From the NCBI RefSeq assembly GCF_051014685.1, contig NW_027478385.1, positions 2,046,001-2,110,000 on the forward strand: a stretch of DNA of 64,000 nt. Direction: 5' to 3'. Position numbers and translations under genes: made by a program. This document shows positions 21,859-33,923 of this stretch, in pieces. Numbering within the stretch: position 1 is the stretch's first letter; each line of letters opens with the position of its first letter. The DNA comes from Ptiloglossa arizonensis. Lineage: Eukaryota > Arthropoda > Insecta > Hymenoptera > Colletidae. The notes below the pieces were generated by a model. It worked only from the letters and a program-made list of their open reading frames with translations, ran no database searches and was not told the origin of the DNA.

Positions 21859-23550
21859 CATCTGAAAGTAGAAACTCGCCCGATTACAAAGGTATGTGTA
21901 TTTTTCCCCTAGGCCTTTGTAGTTATTGGTTTCGAGTTTCAGACTTGCGAAAATTTTGATGGTTCCTCAACCATTCCTTAACTTCAAACTCCCATATCTC
22001 GTGAAAGGATTGACGAACTCGAGAAATTCCTATTGCATCTGAAAGTAGAAACTCGCCCGATTACAAAGGTATGTGTATTTTTCCCCTAGGCCTTTGTAGT
22101 TATTGGTTTCGGGTATCATACTTGCGAAAATTTTGATGGTTTCTCAAGCATTCCTTAGTTTCAAACTACCATATCTCGCGAACGGATTAACAAAACCGAA
22201 AAATTTCTGTTGCATCTGAAAGTAGAAACTCGCCCGATTACAAAGGTATGTATATTTTTCCCCTAGGCCTTTGTAGTTATTGGTTTCGAGTTTCAGACTT
22301 GCGAAAATTTTGATGGTTCCTCAACCATTCCTTAACTTCAAACCTCCATATCTCGCGAAAGGATTGACGAACTCGAGAAATTCCTGTTGCAACTGAAAGT
22401 AGAAACTCGCCCGATTACAAAGGTATGTGTATTTTTCCCCTAGGCCTTTGTAGTTATTGGTTTCGCGTATCGTACTTGCGAAAATTTTGATGGTTTCTCA
22501 AGCATTCCTTCATTTCAAACTCCCATATCTCACGAACGGATTGAAAAAACCGAAAAATTTCTGTTGCATCTGAAAGTAGAAACTCTCCCGATTACAACGG
22601 TATGTGTATCTTTCCCCTAGGTCATTGTAGTTATTGGTTTCGAGTATCAGACTTGCGAAAATTTAGATGGATTCTCAACCATTCCTTAACTTCAATCTCC
22701 CATATCTCGCGAACGGATTGACGAACTCGAGAAATTCCTGTTGCATCTGAAAGTAGAAACTCGCCCCATTACAATGCTGTTTGTACTTTTCCCCTAGGCC
22801 ATTCCAGTTATTGGTTTCGAGTATCAGACTTGCGAAAATTTGGATGGTTCCCCAACCATTCCTTAACTTCAAACTCCCATATCTCGCGAAAGGATTGACG
22901 AACTCGTGAAATTCCTGTTGCATCTGAAAGTAGAAACACGCCCGATTACAAATGTATGTGTATTTTTCCCCTAGGCCTTTGTAGTTATTGGTTTCGCGTA
23001 TAGTACTTGCGAAAATTTTGATGGTTTCTCAAGCATTCCTTAATTTCAAACTCCCATATCTCGCGAACGGATTGACAAAACAGAAAAATTTCTGTTGCAT
23101 CTGAAAGTAGAAGCTCTCCCGATTACAACGGTATGTGTATCTTTCCCCTAGGTCACTGTAGTTATTGGTTTCGAGTATCAGACTTGCGAAAATTTAGATG
23201 GATTCTCAACCATTCGTTAACTTCAAACTCCCATATCTCGCGAACGGATTGACGAACTCGAGAAATTCCTTTTGCATCTGAAAGTAGAAACTCGCCCGAT
23301 TACAATAGTGTGTGTATTTTTGCCCTAGGACATAGTAGTTATTGGTTTCGTGTATCAGACTTACTAAAATTTTGATGGTTTTTCAACCATTCCGTAACTT
23401 CAAACTCCCATATGTCGCGAACGGATTGACGAACTCGAGAAATTCCTGTTGCATCTGACAGCAGAAACTCGCCCGATTACAACGGTATGTGTATTTTTGC
23501 CCTAGGCCATAGTAGTTATTGGTTTCGAGTATCAGACTTGCGAAATTTTG
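21859..23550 (+). repeat. ~1.7-kb segment, copy B
   Basis: Second copy of 14,957-16,648 at +6,902 bp, with scattered changes such as 'gggtatcatac', 'ttgcaactgaaag' and 'gtatagtacttgcg'. Its right part matches 12,880-13,995 as well. At the right end it follows the 13.9-kb version ('tttgatggtttctc', 'actctcatatc') rather than the 16.6-kb version, so it combines features of both earlier copies. Confidence 0.85.
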
Positions 23551-24884
23551 ATGGTTTCTCAACCATTCCTTAACTTCAAACTCTCATATCTCGCGAACGG
23601 ATTGACGAACTCGAGAAATTCCTGTTGCATCTGAAAGTAGAAACTCGCCCGATTACAAAGGTATGTGTATTTTTCCCCTAGGCCTTTGTAGTTATTGGTT
23701 TCGCGTATCATACTTGCGAAAATTTTGATGGTTTCTCAAGCATTCCTTAATTTCAAACTCCCATATCTCACGAACGGATTGACAAAACCGAAAAATTTCT
23801 GTTGCATCTGAAAGTAGAAACTCTCCCGATTACAACTGTATGTGTATCTTTCCCCTAGGTCATTGTAGTTATTGGTTACGAGTATCGGACTTGCGAAAAT
23901 TTAGATGGATTCTCAACCATTCCTTTACTTCAAACTCCCATATCTCGCGAACGGATTGACGAACTCGAGAAATTCCTGTTGCATCTGAATGTAGAAACTC
24001 GCCCCGTTACAATGCTGTTTGTACTTTTCCCCTAGGCCATTCCAGTTATTGGTTTCGAGTATCAGACTTGCAAAAATATGGATGGTTCCCAAACCATTCC
24101 TTAACTTCAAACTCCCATATCTCGCGAAAGGATTGACGAACTCGAGAAATTCCTGTTGCATCTGAAGGTAGAAACTCGCCCGATTACAAAGGTATGTGTA
24201 TTTTTCCCCTAGGCCTTTGTAGTTATTGGTTTCGCGTATCATACTTGCGAAAATTTTGATGGTTTCTCAAGCATTCCTTAATTTCAAACTCCCATATCTC
24301 GCGAACGGATTGACAAAACCAAAAAATTTCTGTTGCATCTGAAAGTAGAAACTCTCCCGATTACAACGGTATGTGTATCTTTCCCCTAGGTCATTGTAGT
24401 TATTGGTTTCGAGTATCAGACTTGCGAAAATTTAGATGGATTCTCAACCATTCATTAACTTCAAACTCCCATATCTCGCGAACGGATTGACGAACTCGAG
24501 AAATTCCTTTTGCATCTGAAAGTAGAAACTCGCCCGATTACAATAGTGTGTGTATTTTTGCCCTAGGACATAGTAGTTATTGGTTTCGTGTATCAGACTT
24601 ACTAAAATTTTGATGGTTTTTCAACCATTCCGTAACTTCAAACTCCCATATTTCGCGAACGGATTGACGAACTCGAATAATTCCGGTTGCATCTGAAAGT
24701 AGAAACTCGCTCGATTACAAAGGTATGTGTATTTTTCCCCTAGGCCATAGTAGTTATTGGTTTCGCGTATCATACTTGCGAAAATTTTGATGGTTCCTCA
24801 ACCATTCCTTAACTTCAAACCCCCATATCTCGCGAAAGGATTGACGAACTCGAGAAATTCCTGTTGCATCTGAAAGTAGAAACT
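23551..24884 (+). repeat. Mixed satellite monomers
   Basis: About 7-8 monomers of known subtypes ('acaaaaccgaaaaat', 'tttagatggattctc', 'gatggttcccaaacc', 'cagacttactaaaa') in a non-repeating order. The unit near 24,655-24,700 is chimeric: its left side is the 'atttcgcgaacggattgacg' type and its right side the 'cgaataattccgg' type. No gene or unique DNA seen. Confidence 0.82.
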
Positions 24885-25908
24885 CGCCCGATTACAAAGG
24901 TATGTGTATTTTTCCCCTAGGCCTTTGTAGTTATTGGTTTCGCGTATCATACTTGCGAAAATTTTGATGGTTTCTCAAGCATTCCTTAATTTCAAACTCC
25001 CATATCTCACGAACGGATTGACAAAACCGAAAAATTTCTGTTGCATCTGAAAGTAGAAACTCTCCCGATTACAACTGTATGTGTATCTTTCCCCTAGGCC
25101 TTTGTAGTTATTGGTTTCGCGTATCATACTTGCGAAAATTTTGATGGTTTCTCAAGCATTCCTTAATTTCAAACTCCCATATCTCACGAACGGATTGACG
25201 AACTCGGGAAATTCCTGTTGCATCTGAAAGCAGAAACTCGCCCGATTACAATGGGGTGTGTACTTTTCCCCTAGGCCATTCCAGTTATTGGTTTCGAGTA
25301 TCAGACCAGCGAAAATTTTGATGGTTCCTCAACCATGCCTTAACTTCAAACTCCCATATCTCGGGAACGGATTGACGAACTCGAGAAATTCCTGTTGCAT
25401 CTGAAAGCAGAAACTCGCCCGATTACAATGGAGTGTGTACTTTTCCCCTAGGCCATTCCAGTTATTGGTTTCGAGTATCAGGCCAGCGAAAATTGTGATG
25501 GTTTCTCAACCATTCCTTAACTTCAAACTCCCATATCTATCGAACGGATAGACGAACTCGAATAATTCCGGTTGCATCTGAAAGTAGAAACTCGCCCGAT
25601 TACAAAGGTATGTGTATTTTTCCCCTAGGCCTTTGTAGTTATTGGTTTCGCGTATCATACTTGCGAAAATTTTGATGGTTTCTCAAGCATTCCTTAATTT
25701 CAAACTCCCATATCTCACGAACGGATTGACAAAACCGAAAAATTTCTGTTGCATCTGAAAGTAGAAACTCTCCCGATTACAACTGTATGTGTATCTTTCC
25801 CCTAGGCCTTTGTAGTTATTGGTTTCGCGTATCATACTTGCGAAAATTTTGATGGTTTCTCAAGCATTCCTTAATTTCAAACTCCCATATCTCACGAACG
25901 GATTGACA
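24885..25908 (+). repeat. 4-monomer (708 bp) partial tandem duplication
   Basis: 24,885-25,200 matches 25,593-25,908 at +708 (4 x 177). The marker 'gattacaactgtatgtg' is at about 25,068 and 25,776, and in both it leads into 'ctttcccctaggcctttg' rather than the usual 'ggtcattg'. The intervening 25,201-25,592 holds a 'ccagcg' dimer module (caggcc at 25,479). Confidence 0.82.
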
Positions 25909-26454
25909 AAACCGAAAAATTTCTGTTGCATCTGAAAGTAGAAACTCTCCCGATGACAACGGTATGTGTATCTTTCCCCTAGGTCATTGTAGTTATTGGT
26001 TTCGAGTATCAGACTTGCGAAAATTTAGATGGATTCTCAACCATTCCTTAACTCCAAACTTTCATATCTCGCGAACGGATTGACGAACTCGAGAAATTCC
26101 TGTTGCATCTGAAAGTGGAAACTCGCCCGATTACAATGGTGTGTGTACTTTTCCCCCTAGGCCATTCCAGTTATTGGTTTCGAGTATCAGACTTGCGAAA
26201 ATTGTGATGGTTTCTCAACCATTCCTTAACTTCATACTCCCATAGCTCTCGAACGGATAGACGAACTCGAATAATTCCGGTTGCATCTCAAAGTAGAAAC
26301 TCGCCCGATTACAAAGGTATGTGTATTTTTCCCCTAGGCCTTTGTAGTTATTGGTTTCGAGTTTCAGACTTGCGAAAATTTTGATGGTTTCTCAAGCATT
26401 CCTTAATTTCAAACTCCCATATCTCGCGAACGGATTGACAAAACCAAAAAATTT
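25909..26454 (+). repeat. Mixed satellite monomers
   Basis: Three monomers with private changes: 'ccgatgacaacgg', an extra c in 'cttttccccctagg' near 26,150, and 'cccatagctctcg' near 26,241. 'ccatagctctcg' and 'gcatctcaaagt' recur near 27,830-27,885, linking the two places. No other feature seen. Confidence 0.8.
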
Positions 26455-27462
26455 CTGTTGCATCTGAAAGTAGAAACTCTCCCGATTACAACGGTATGTG
26501 TATCTTTCCCCTAGGTCATTGTAGTTATTGGTTTCGAGTATCAGACTTGCGAAAATTTAGATGGATTCTCAACCATTCCTTACCTTCATACTCCCATATC
26601 TCGCGAACGGATTGACGAACTCGAGAATTTCCTTTTGCATCTGAAAGTAGAAACTCGCCCGATTACAATAGTGTGTGTATTTTTGCCCTAGGACATAGTA
26701 GTTATTGGTTTCGTGTATCAGACTTACTAAAATTTTGATGGTTTCTCAACCATTCCTTAACTTCAAACTCCCATATCTCTCGAACGGATAGACGAACTCG
26801 AATAATTCCGGTTGCATCTGAAAGTAGAAACTCGCCCGATTACAAAGGTATGTGTATTTTTCCCCTAGGCCTTTGTAGTTATTGGTTTCGCGTATCATAC
26901 TTGCGAAAATTTTGATGGTTTCTCAAGCATTCCTTAATTTCAAACTCCCATATCTCGCGAACGGATTGACAAAACCAAAAAATTTCTGTTGCATCTGACA
27001 GCAGAAACTCGCCCGATTACAACGGTATGTGTATTTTTCCCCTAGGCCATTGCAGTTATTTGTTTCGAGTATCAGACTTGCGAATATTGTGATGGTTTCT
27101 CAACCATTCCTTAACTTCAAACTCTCATATCTCGCGAACGGATTGACGAACTCGAGAAATTCCTGTTGCATCTGAAAGTAGAAACTCGCCCCATTACAAT
27201 GCTGTTTGTACTTTTCCCCTAGGCCATTCCAGTTATTGGTTTCGAGTATCAGACTTGCGAAAATTTGGATGGTTCCCCAACCATTCCTTAACTTCAAACT
27301 GCCATATCCCGCGAAAGGATTGACGAACTCGAGAAGTTCCTGTTGCATCTGAAGTAGAAACTCGCCCGATTACAAAGGTATGAGTATTTTTCCCCTAGGC
27401 CTTTGTAGTTATTGGTTTCGCGTATCATACTTGCGAAAATTTTGATGGTTTCTCAAGCATTC
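26455..27462 (+). repeat. ~1.0-kb module, copy 1 of 3
   Basis: Recurs at 30,347-31,354 (+3,892) and 35,832-36,839 (+5,485 more). Order: 'ccttaccttcatactcc' monomer (26,581 marker), 'gagaatttccttttgc', 'cagacttactaaaa', 'cgaataattccgg', 'acaaaaccaaaaaat' joined to 'ctgacagcag', 'ccattgcagttatttg', 'gcgaatattgtg', 'acaatgctgttt', 'gatggttccccaacc', then a monomer with the single-base deletion 'catctgaagtag' at 27,351. Confidence 0.9.
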
Positions 27463-27949
27463 CTTAATTTCAAACTCCCATATCTCGCGAACGGATTGAC
27501 AAAACCGAAAAATTTCTGTTGCATCTGAAAGTAGAAACTCTCCCGATTACAACGGTATGTGTATCTTTCCCCTAGGTCATTGTAGTTATTGGTTTCGAGT
27601 ATCAGACTTGCGAAAATTTTGATGGTTCCTCAACCATGCCTTAACTTCAAACTCCCATATCTCGGGAACGGATTGACGAACTCGAGAAATTCCTGTTGCA
27701 TCTGAAAGCAGAAACTCGCCCGATTACAATGGAGTGTGTACTTTTCCCCTAGGCCATTCCAGTTATTGGTTTCGAGTATCAGGCCAGCGAAAATTGTGAT
27801 GGTTTCTCAACCATTCCTTAGCTTCAAACTCCCATAGCTCTCGAACGGATAGACGAACTCGAATAATTCCGGTTGCATCTCAAAGTGGAAACTCGCCCGA
27901 TTACAAAGGTATGTGTATTTTTCCCCTAGGCCTTTGTAGTTATTGGTTT
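27463..27949 (+). repeat. Monomers with partial 'ccagcg' module
   Basis: A 'ggtcattg' monomer is followed by 'gatggttcctcaaccatgcc' on a 'cttgcg' background, then a 'caggccagcgaaaattgtg' monomer at 27,780. The first unit looks like a hybrid of the ordinary and 'ccagcg' types, since 'ccatgcc' elsewhere travels with 'gaccagcg'. Confidence 0.78.
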
Positions 27950-30178
27950 CGAGTTTCAGACTTGCGAAAATTTTGATGGTTCCTCAACCATTCCTTAACT
28001 TCAAACTCCCATATCTCGCGAAAGGATTGACGAACTCGAGAAATTCCTATTGCATCTGAAAGTAGAAACTCGCCCGATTACAAAGGTATGTGTATTTTTC
28101 CCCTAGGCCTTTGTAGTTATTGGTTTCGCGTATCATACTTGCGAAAATTTTGATGGTTTCTCAAGCATTCCTTAGTTTCAAACTACCATATCTCGCGAAC
28201 GGATTAACAAAACCGAAAAATTTCTGTTGCATCTGAAAGTAGAAACTCGCCCGATTACAAAGGTATGTGTATTTTTCCCCTAGGCCTTTGTAGTTACTGG
28301 TTTCGAGTTTCATACTTGCGAAAATTTTGATGGTTCCTCAACCATTCCTTAACTTCAAACCCCCATATCTCGCGAAAGGATTGACGAACTCGAGAAATTC
28401 CTGTTGCATCTGAAAGTTAAAACTCGCCCGATTACAAAGGTATGTGTATTTTTCCCCTAGGCCTTTGTAGTTATTGGTTTCGCGTATCATACTTGCGAAA
28501 ATTTTGATGGTTTCTCAAGCATTCCTTAATTTCAAACTCCCATATCTCACGAACGGATTGACAAAACCAAAAAATTTCTGTTGCATCTGAAAGTAGAGAC
28601 TCTCCCGATTACAACGGTATGTGTATCTTTCCCCTAGGTCATTGTAGTTATTGGTTTCGAGTATCAGACTTGCGAAAATTTAGATGGATTCTCAACCATT
28701 CCTTAACTTCAAACTCCCATATCTCGCGAACGGATTGACGAACTCGAGAAATTCCTGTTGCATCTGAAAGTAGAAACTCATCCCATTACAATGCTGTTTG
28801 TACTTTTCCCCTAGGCCATTCCAGTTATTGGTTTTGAGTATCATACTTGCGAAAATTTGGATGGTTCCCCAACCATTCCTTAACTTCATACTCCCATATC
28901 TCGCGAACGGATAGACGAACTCGAATAATTCCGGTTGCATCTGAAAGTAGAAACTCGCCCGATTACAAAGGTATGTGTATTTTTCCCCTAGGCCTTTGTA
29001 GTTATTGGTTTCGCGTATCATACTTGCGAAAATTTTGATGGTTTCTCAAGCATTCCTTAATTTCAAACTCCCATATCTCGCGAACGGATTGACAAAACCA
29101 AAAAATTTCTGTTGCATCTGACAGCAGAAACTCGCCCGATTACAACGGTATGTGTATTTTTGCCCTAGGCCATAGTAGTTATTGGTTTCGAGTATCAGAC
29201 TTGCGAAATTTTGATGGTTTCTCAACCATACCTTAACTTCAAACTCCCATATCTCGCGAAAGGATTGACGAACTCGAGAAATTCCTGTAGCGTCTGAAAG
29301 TAGAAACTCGCCCGATTACTATGGTGTGTGTACTTTTCCCCTAGGCCATTCCAGTTTTTCGTTTCTATCATCAGAATTGCGAAAAATTTGATGGTTTCTC
29401 AAACATTCCTTAACTTCAAGCTGCCATATTTCGCGAACGGATTGCCGAATCCGAAAAATTTCTGTTGCATCTGAAAGTAGAAACTCTCCCGATTACAACG
29501 CTATGTGTATTTTTCCCCTAGGCCATTGTAGTTATTTGTTTCGAGTATCAGACTTGCGAATATTGTGATTGTTTCTCAACCATTCCTTAACTTCAAACTC
29601 TCATATCTCGCGAACGGATTGACGAACTCGAGAAATTCCTGTTGCATCTGAAAGTAGAAACTCGCCCGATTACAAAGGTATGTGTATTTTTCCCCTAGGC
29701 CTTTGTAGTTATTGGTTTCGAGTTTCAGACTTGCGAAAATTTTGATGGTTCCTCAACCATTCCTTAACTTCAAACCCCCATATCTCGCGAAAGGATTGAC
29801 GAACTCGAGAAATTCCTGTTGCATCTGAAAGTAGAAACTCGCCCGATTACAAAGGTATGTGTATTTTTCCCCTAGGCCTTTGTAGTTATTGGTTTCGCGT
29901 ATCATACTTGCGAAAATTTTGATGGTTTCTCAAGCATTCCTTAATTTCAAACTCCCATATCTCACGAACGGATTGACAAAACCGAAAAATTTCTGTTGCA
30001 TCTGAAAGTAGAAACTCTCCCGATTACAACGGTATGTGTATCTTTCCCCTAGGTCATTGTAGTTATTGGTTACGAGTATCAGACTTGCGAAAATTTAGAT
30101 GGATTCTCAACCATTCCTTAACTTCAAACTTTCATATCTCGCGAACGGATTGACGAACTCGAGAAATTCCTGTTGCAT
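27950..30178 (+). repeat. ~2.2-kb segment, copy 1 (copy 2 at 36,973-39,555)
   Basis: 27,950-28,900 matches 36,973-37,923 at +9,023 bp; 28,910-30,178 matches 38,287-39,555 at +9,377 bp. The 354-bp change of offset means the second copy carries two extra monomers. Markers: 'tagttactggtttcgagttt' at 28,291 and 37,314, 'cctgtagcgtctg' at 29,284 and 38,661, 'ggttacgagtatcag' near 30,069 and 39,446. Differences are few, for example 'acggattgac' against 'acggaatgac' and 'ctaggccat' against 'ctaggtcat'. Confidence 0.88.
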
Positions 30179-30346
30179 CTGAAAGTAGAAACTCGCCCGA
30201 TTACAAAGGTATGTGTATTTTTCCCCTAGGCCTTTGTAGTTATTGGTTTCGCGTATCATACTTGCGAAAATTTTGATGGTTTCTCAAGCATTCCTTAATT
30301 TCAAACTCCCATATCTCACGAACGGATTGACAAAACCGAAAAATTT
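30179..30346 (+). repeat. Junction monomer between two duplicated segments
   Basis: The 39-kb copy continues with 'gaatgtagaaactcgcccca' here, whereas this place reads 'gaaagtagaaactcgcccga' and moves to a 'ggcctttgtag' / 'cgcgtatcatac' monomer. It marks the point where the 9,377-bp homology ends and the 3,892/5,485-bp homology begins. Confidence 0.75.
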
Positions 30347-33010
30347 CTGTTGCATCTGAAAGTAGAAACTCTCCCGATTACAACGGTATGTGTATCTTTC
30401 CCCTAGGTCATTGTAGTTATTGGTTTCGAGTATCAGACTTGCGAAAATTTAGATGGATTCTCAACCATTCCTTACCTTCATACTCCCATATCTCGCGAAC
30501 GGATTGACGAACTCGAGAATTTCCTTTTGCATCTGAAAGTAGAAACTCGCCCGATTACAATAGTGTGTGTATTTTTGCCCTAGGACATAGTAGTTATTGG
30601 TTTCGTGTATCAGACTTACTAAAATTTTGATGGTTTCTCAACCATTCCTTAACTTCAAACTCCCATATCTCTCGAACGGATAGACGAACTCGAATAATTC
30701 CGGTTGCATCTGAAAGTAGAAACTCGCCCGATTACAAAGGTATGTGTATTTTTCCCCTAGGCCTTTGTAGTTATTGGTTTCGCGTATCATACTTGCGAAA
30801 ATTTTGATGGTTTCTCAAGCATTCCTTAATTTCAAACTCCCATATCTCGCGAACGGATTGACAAAACCAAAAAATTTCTGTTGCATCTGACAGCAGAAAC
30901 TCGCCCGATTACAACGGTATGTGTATTTTTCCCCTAGGCCATTGCAGTTATTTGTTTCGAGTATCAGACTTGCGAATATTGTGATGGTTTCTCAACCATT
31001 CCTTAACTTCAAACTCTCATATCTCGCGAACGGATTGACGAACTCGAGAAATTCCTGTTGCATCTGAAAGTAGAAACTCGCCCCATTACAATGCTGTTTG
31101 TACTTTTCCCCTAGGCCATTCCAGTTATTGGTTTCGAGTATCAGACTTGCGAAAATTTGGATGGTTCCCCAACCATTCCTTAACTTCAAACTGCCATATC
31201 CCGCGAAAGGATTGACGAACTCGAGAAGTTCCTGTTGCATCTGAAGTAGAAACTCGCCCGATTACAAAGGTATGTGTATTTTTCCCCTAGGCCTTTGTAG
31301 TTATTGGTTTCGCGTATCATACTTGCGAAAATTTTGATGGTTTCTCAAGCATTCCTTAGTTTCAAACTACCATATCTCGCGAACGGATTGACGAACTCGA
31401 GAAATTCCTATTGCATCTGAAAGTAGAAACTCGCCCGATTACAAAGGTATGTGTATTTTTCCCCTAGGCCTTTGTAGTTATTGGTTTCGCGTATCATACT
31501 TGCGAAAATTTTGATGGTTTCTCAAGCATTCCTTAATTTCAAACTCCCATATCTCGCGAACGGATTGACAAAACCGAAAAATTTCTGTTGCATCTGAAAG
31601 TAGAAACTCTCCCGATTACAACGGTATGTGTATCTTTCCCCTAGGTCATTGTAGTTATTGGTTTCGAGTTTCAGACTTGCGAAAATTTTGATGGTTCCTC
31701 AACCATTCCTTAACTTCAAACTCCCATATCTCGCGAAAGGATTGACGAACTCGAGAAATTCCTATTGCATCTGAAAGTAGAAACTCGCCCGATTACAAAG
31801 GTATGTGTATTTTTCCCCTAGGCCTTTGTAGTTATTGGTTTCGCGTATCATACTTGCGAAAATTTTGATGGTTTCTCAAGCATTCCTTAGTTTCAAACTA
31901 CCATATCTCGCGAACGGATTAACAAAACCGAAAAATTTCTGTTGCATCTGAAAGTTAAAACTCGCCCGATTACAAAGGTATGTGTATTTTTCCCCTAGGC
32001 CTTTGTAGTTATTGGTTTCGCGTATCATACTTGCGAAAATTTTGATGGTTTCTCAAGCATTCCTTAATTTCAAACTCCCATATCTCACGAACGGATTGAC
32101 AAAACCAAAAAATTTCTGTTGCATCTGAAAGTAGAGACTCTCCCGATTACAACGGTATGTGTATCTTTCCCCTAGGTCATTGTAGTTATTGGTTTCGAGT
32201 ATCAGACTTGCGAAAATTTAGATGGATTCTCAACCATTCCTTAACTTCAAACTCCCATATCTCGCGAACGGATTGACGAACTCGAGAAATTCCTGTTGCA
32301 TCTGAAAGTAGAAACTCGCCCCATTACAATGCTGTTTGTACTTTTCCCCTAGGCCATTCCAGTTATTGGTTTCGAGTATCATACTTGCGAAAATTTGGAT
32401 GGTTCCCCAACCATTCCTTAACTTCAAACTCCCATATCTCGCGAAAGGATTGACGAACTCGAGAAGTTCCTGTTGCATCTGAAAGTAGAAACTCGCCCGA
32501 TTACAAAGGTATGTGCGTTTTTCCCCTAGGCCTTTGTAGTTATTGGTTTCGCGTATCATACTTGCGAAAATTTTGATGGTTCCTCAACCATTCCTTAACT
32601 TCAAACTCCCATATCTCGCGAACGGATTGACGAACTCGAGAAATTCCTGTTGCATCTGAAAGCAGAAACTCACCCGATTACAATGTGGTGTGTACTTTTC
32701 CCCTAGGCCATTCCAGTTATTGGTTTCGTGTATCAGACTTACTAAAATTTTGATGGTTTCTCAACCATTCCTTAACTTCAAACTCCCATATCTCTCGAAC
32801 GGATAGACGAACTCGAATAATTCCGGTTGCATCTGAAAGTAGAAACTCGCCCGATTACAAAGGTATGTGTATTTTTCCCCTAGGCCTTTGTAGTTATTGG
32901 TTTCGCGTATCATACTTGCGAAAATTTTGATGGTTTCTCAAGCATTCCTTAATTTCAAACTCCCATATCTCGCGAACGGATTGACAAAACCAAAAAATTT
33001 CTGTTGCATC
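30347..33010 (+). repeat. ~2.7-kb segment, copy 1 (copy 2 at 35,832-38,495)
   Basis: Matches at +5,485 bp (31 x 177 minus 2) at both ends: 30,992 with 36,477, and 32,230 with 37,715. In the middle the offset is 5,308 (31,661 with 36,969), one monomer less. Thus copy 1 has gained a monomer near 31,355-31,500 (a chimeric 'ccttagtttcaaactacc' / 'gattgacgaactcg' unit) and lost one near 31,950 (the 'tagttactgg' unit). The homology ends near 33,010, where one copy has 'gaaagtagaaactctccc' and the other 'gacagcagaaactcgccc'. Confidence 0.87.
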
Positions 33011-33923
33011 TGAAAGTAGAAACTCTCCCGATTACAACGGTATGTGTATCTTTCCCCTAGGTCATTGTAGTTATTGGTTTCGAGTATCAGACTTGCGAAA
33101 ATTTAGATGGATTCTCAACCATTCCTTACCTTCATACTCCCATATCTCGCGAACGGATTGACGAACTCGAGAATTTCCTTTTGCATCTGAAAGTAGAAAC
33201 TCGCCCGATTACAATAGTGTGTGTATTTTTGCCCTAGGACATAGTAGTTATTGGTTTCGTGTATCAGACTTACTAAAATTTTGATGGTTTCTCAACCATT
33301 CCTTAACTTCAAACTCCCATATCTCTCGAACGGATAGACGAACTCGAATAATTCCGGTTGCATCTGAAAGTAGAAACTCGCCCGATTACAAAGGTATGTG
33401 TATTTTTCCCCTAGGCCTTTGTAGTTATTGGTTTCGCGTATCATACTTGCGAAAATTTTGATGGTTTCTTAAGCATTCCTTAATTTCAAACTCCCATATC
33501 TCGCGAACGGATTGACAAAACCAAAAAATTTCTGTTGCATCTGAAAGTAGAGACTCTCCCGATTACAACGGTATGTGTATCTTTCCCCTAGGTCATTGTA
33601 GTTATTGGTTTCGAGTATCAGACTTGCGAAAATTTAGATGGATTCTCAACCATTCCTTAACTTCAAACTCCCATATCTCGCGAACGGATTGACGAACTCG
33701 AGAAATTCCTGTTGCATCTGAAAGTAGAAACTCGCCCCATTACAATGCTGTTTGTACTTTTCCCCTAGGCCATTCCAGTTATTGGTTTCGAGTATCATAC
33801 TTGCGAAAATTTGAATGGTTCCCCAACCATTCCTTAACTTCAAACTCCCATATCTCGCGAAAGGATTGACGAACTCGAGAAGTTCCTGTTGCATCTGAAA
33901 GTAGAAACTCGCCCGATTACAAA
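32508..33923 (+). repeat. 8-monomer HOR (1,416 bp), region C, copy 1
   Basis: Begins at the 'ggtatgtgcgtttttcccc' marker. It contains 'cccgattacaatgtggtgtg' (caatgtggtg at 32,681), 'cagacttactaaaa', 'ccttaccttcatactcc' (33,127), a second 'cagacttactaaaa' unit and a 'gccccattacaatgctgttt' unit. The next copy starts 1,416 bp on. Confidence 0.88.
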
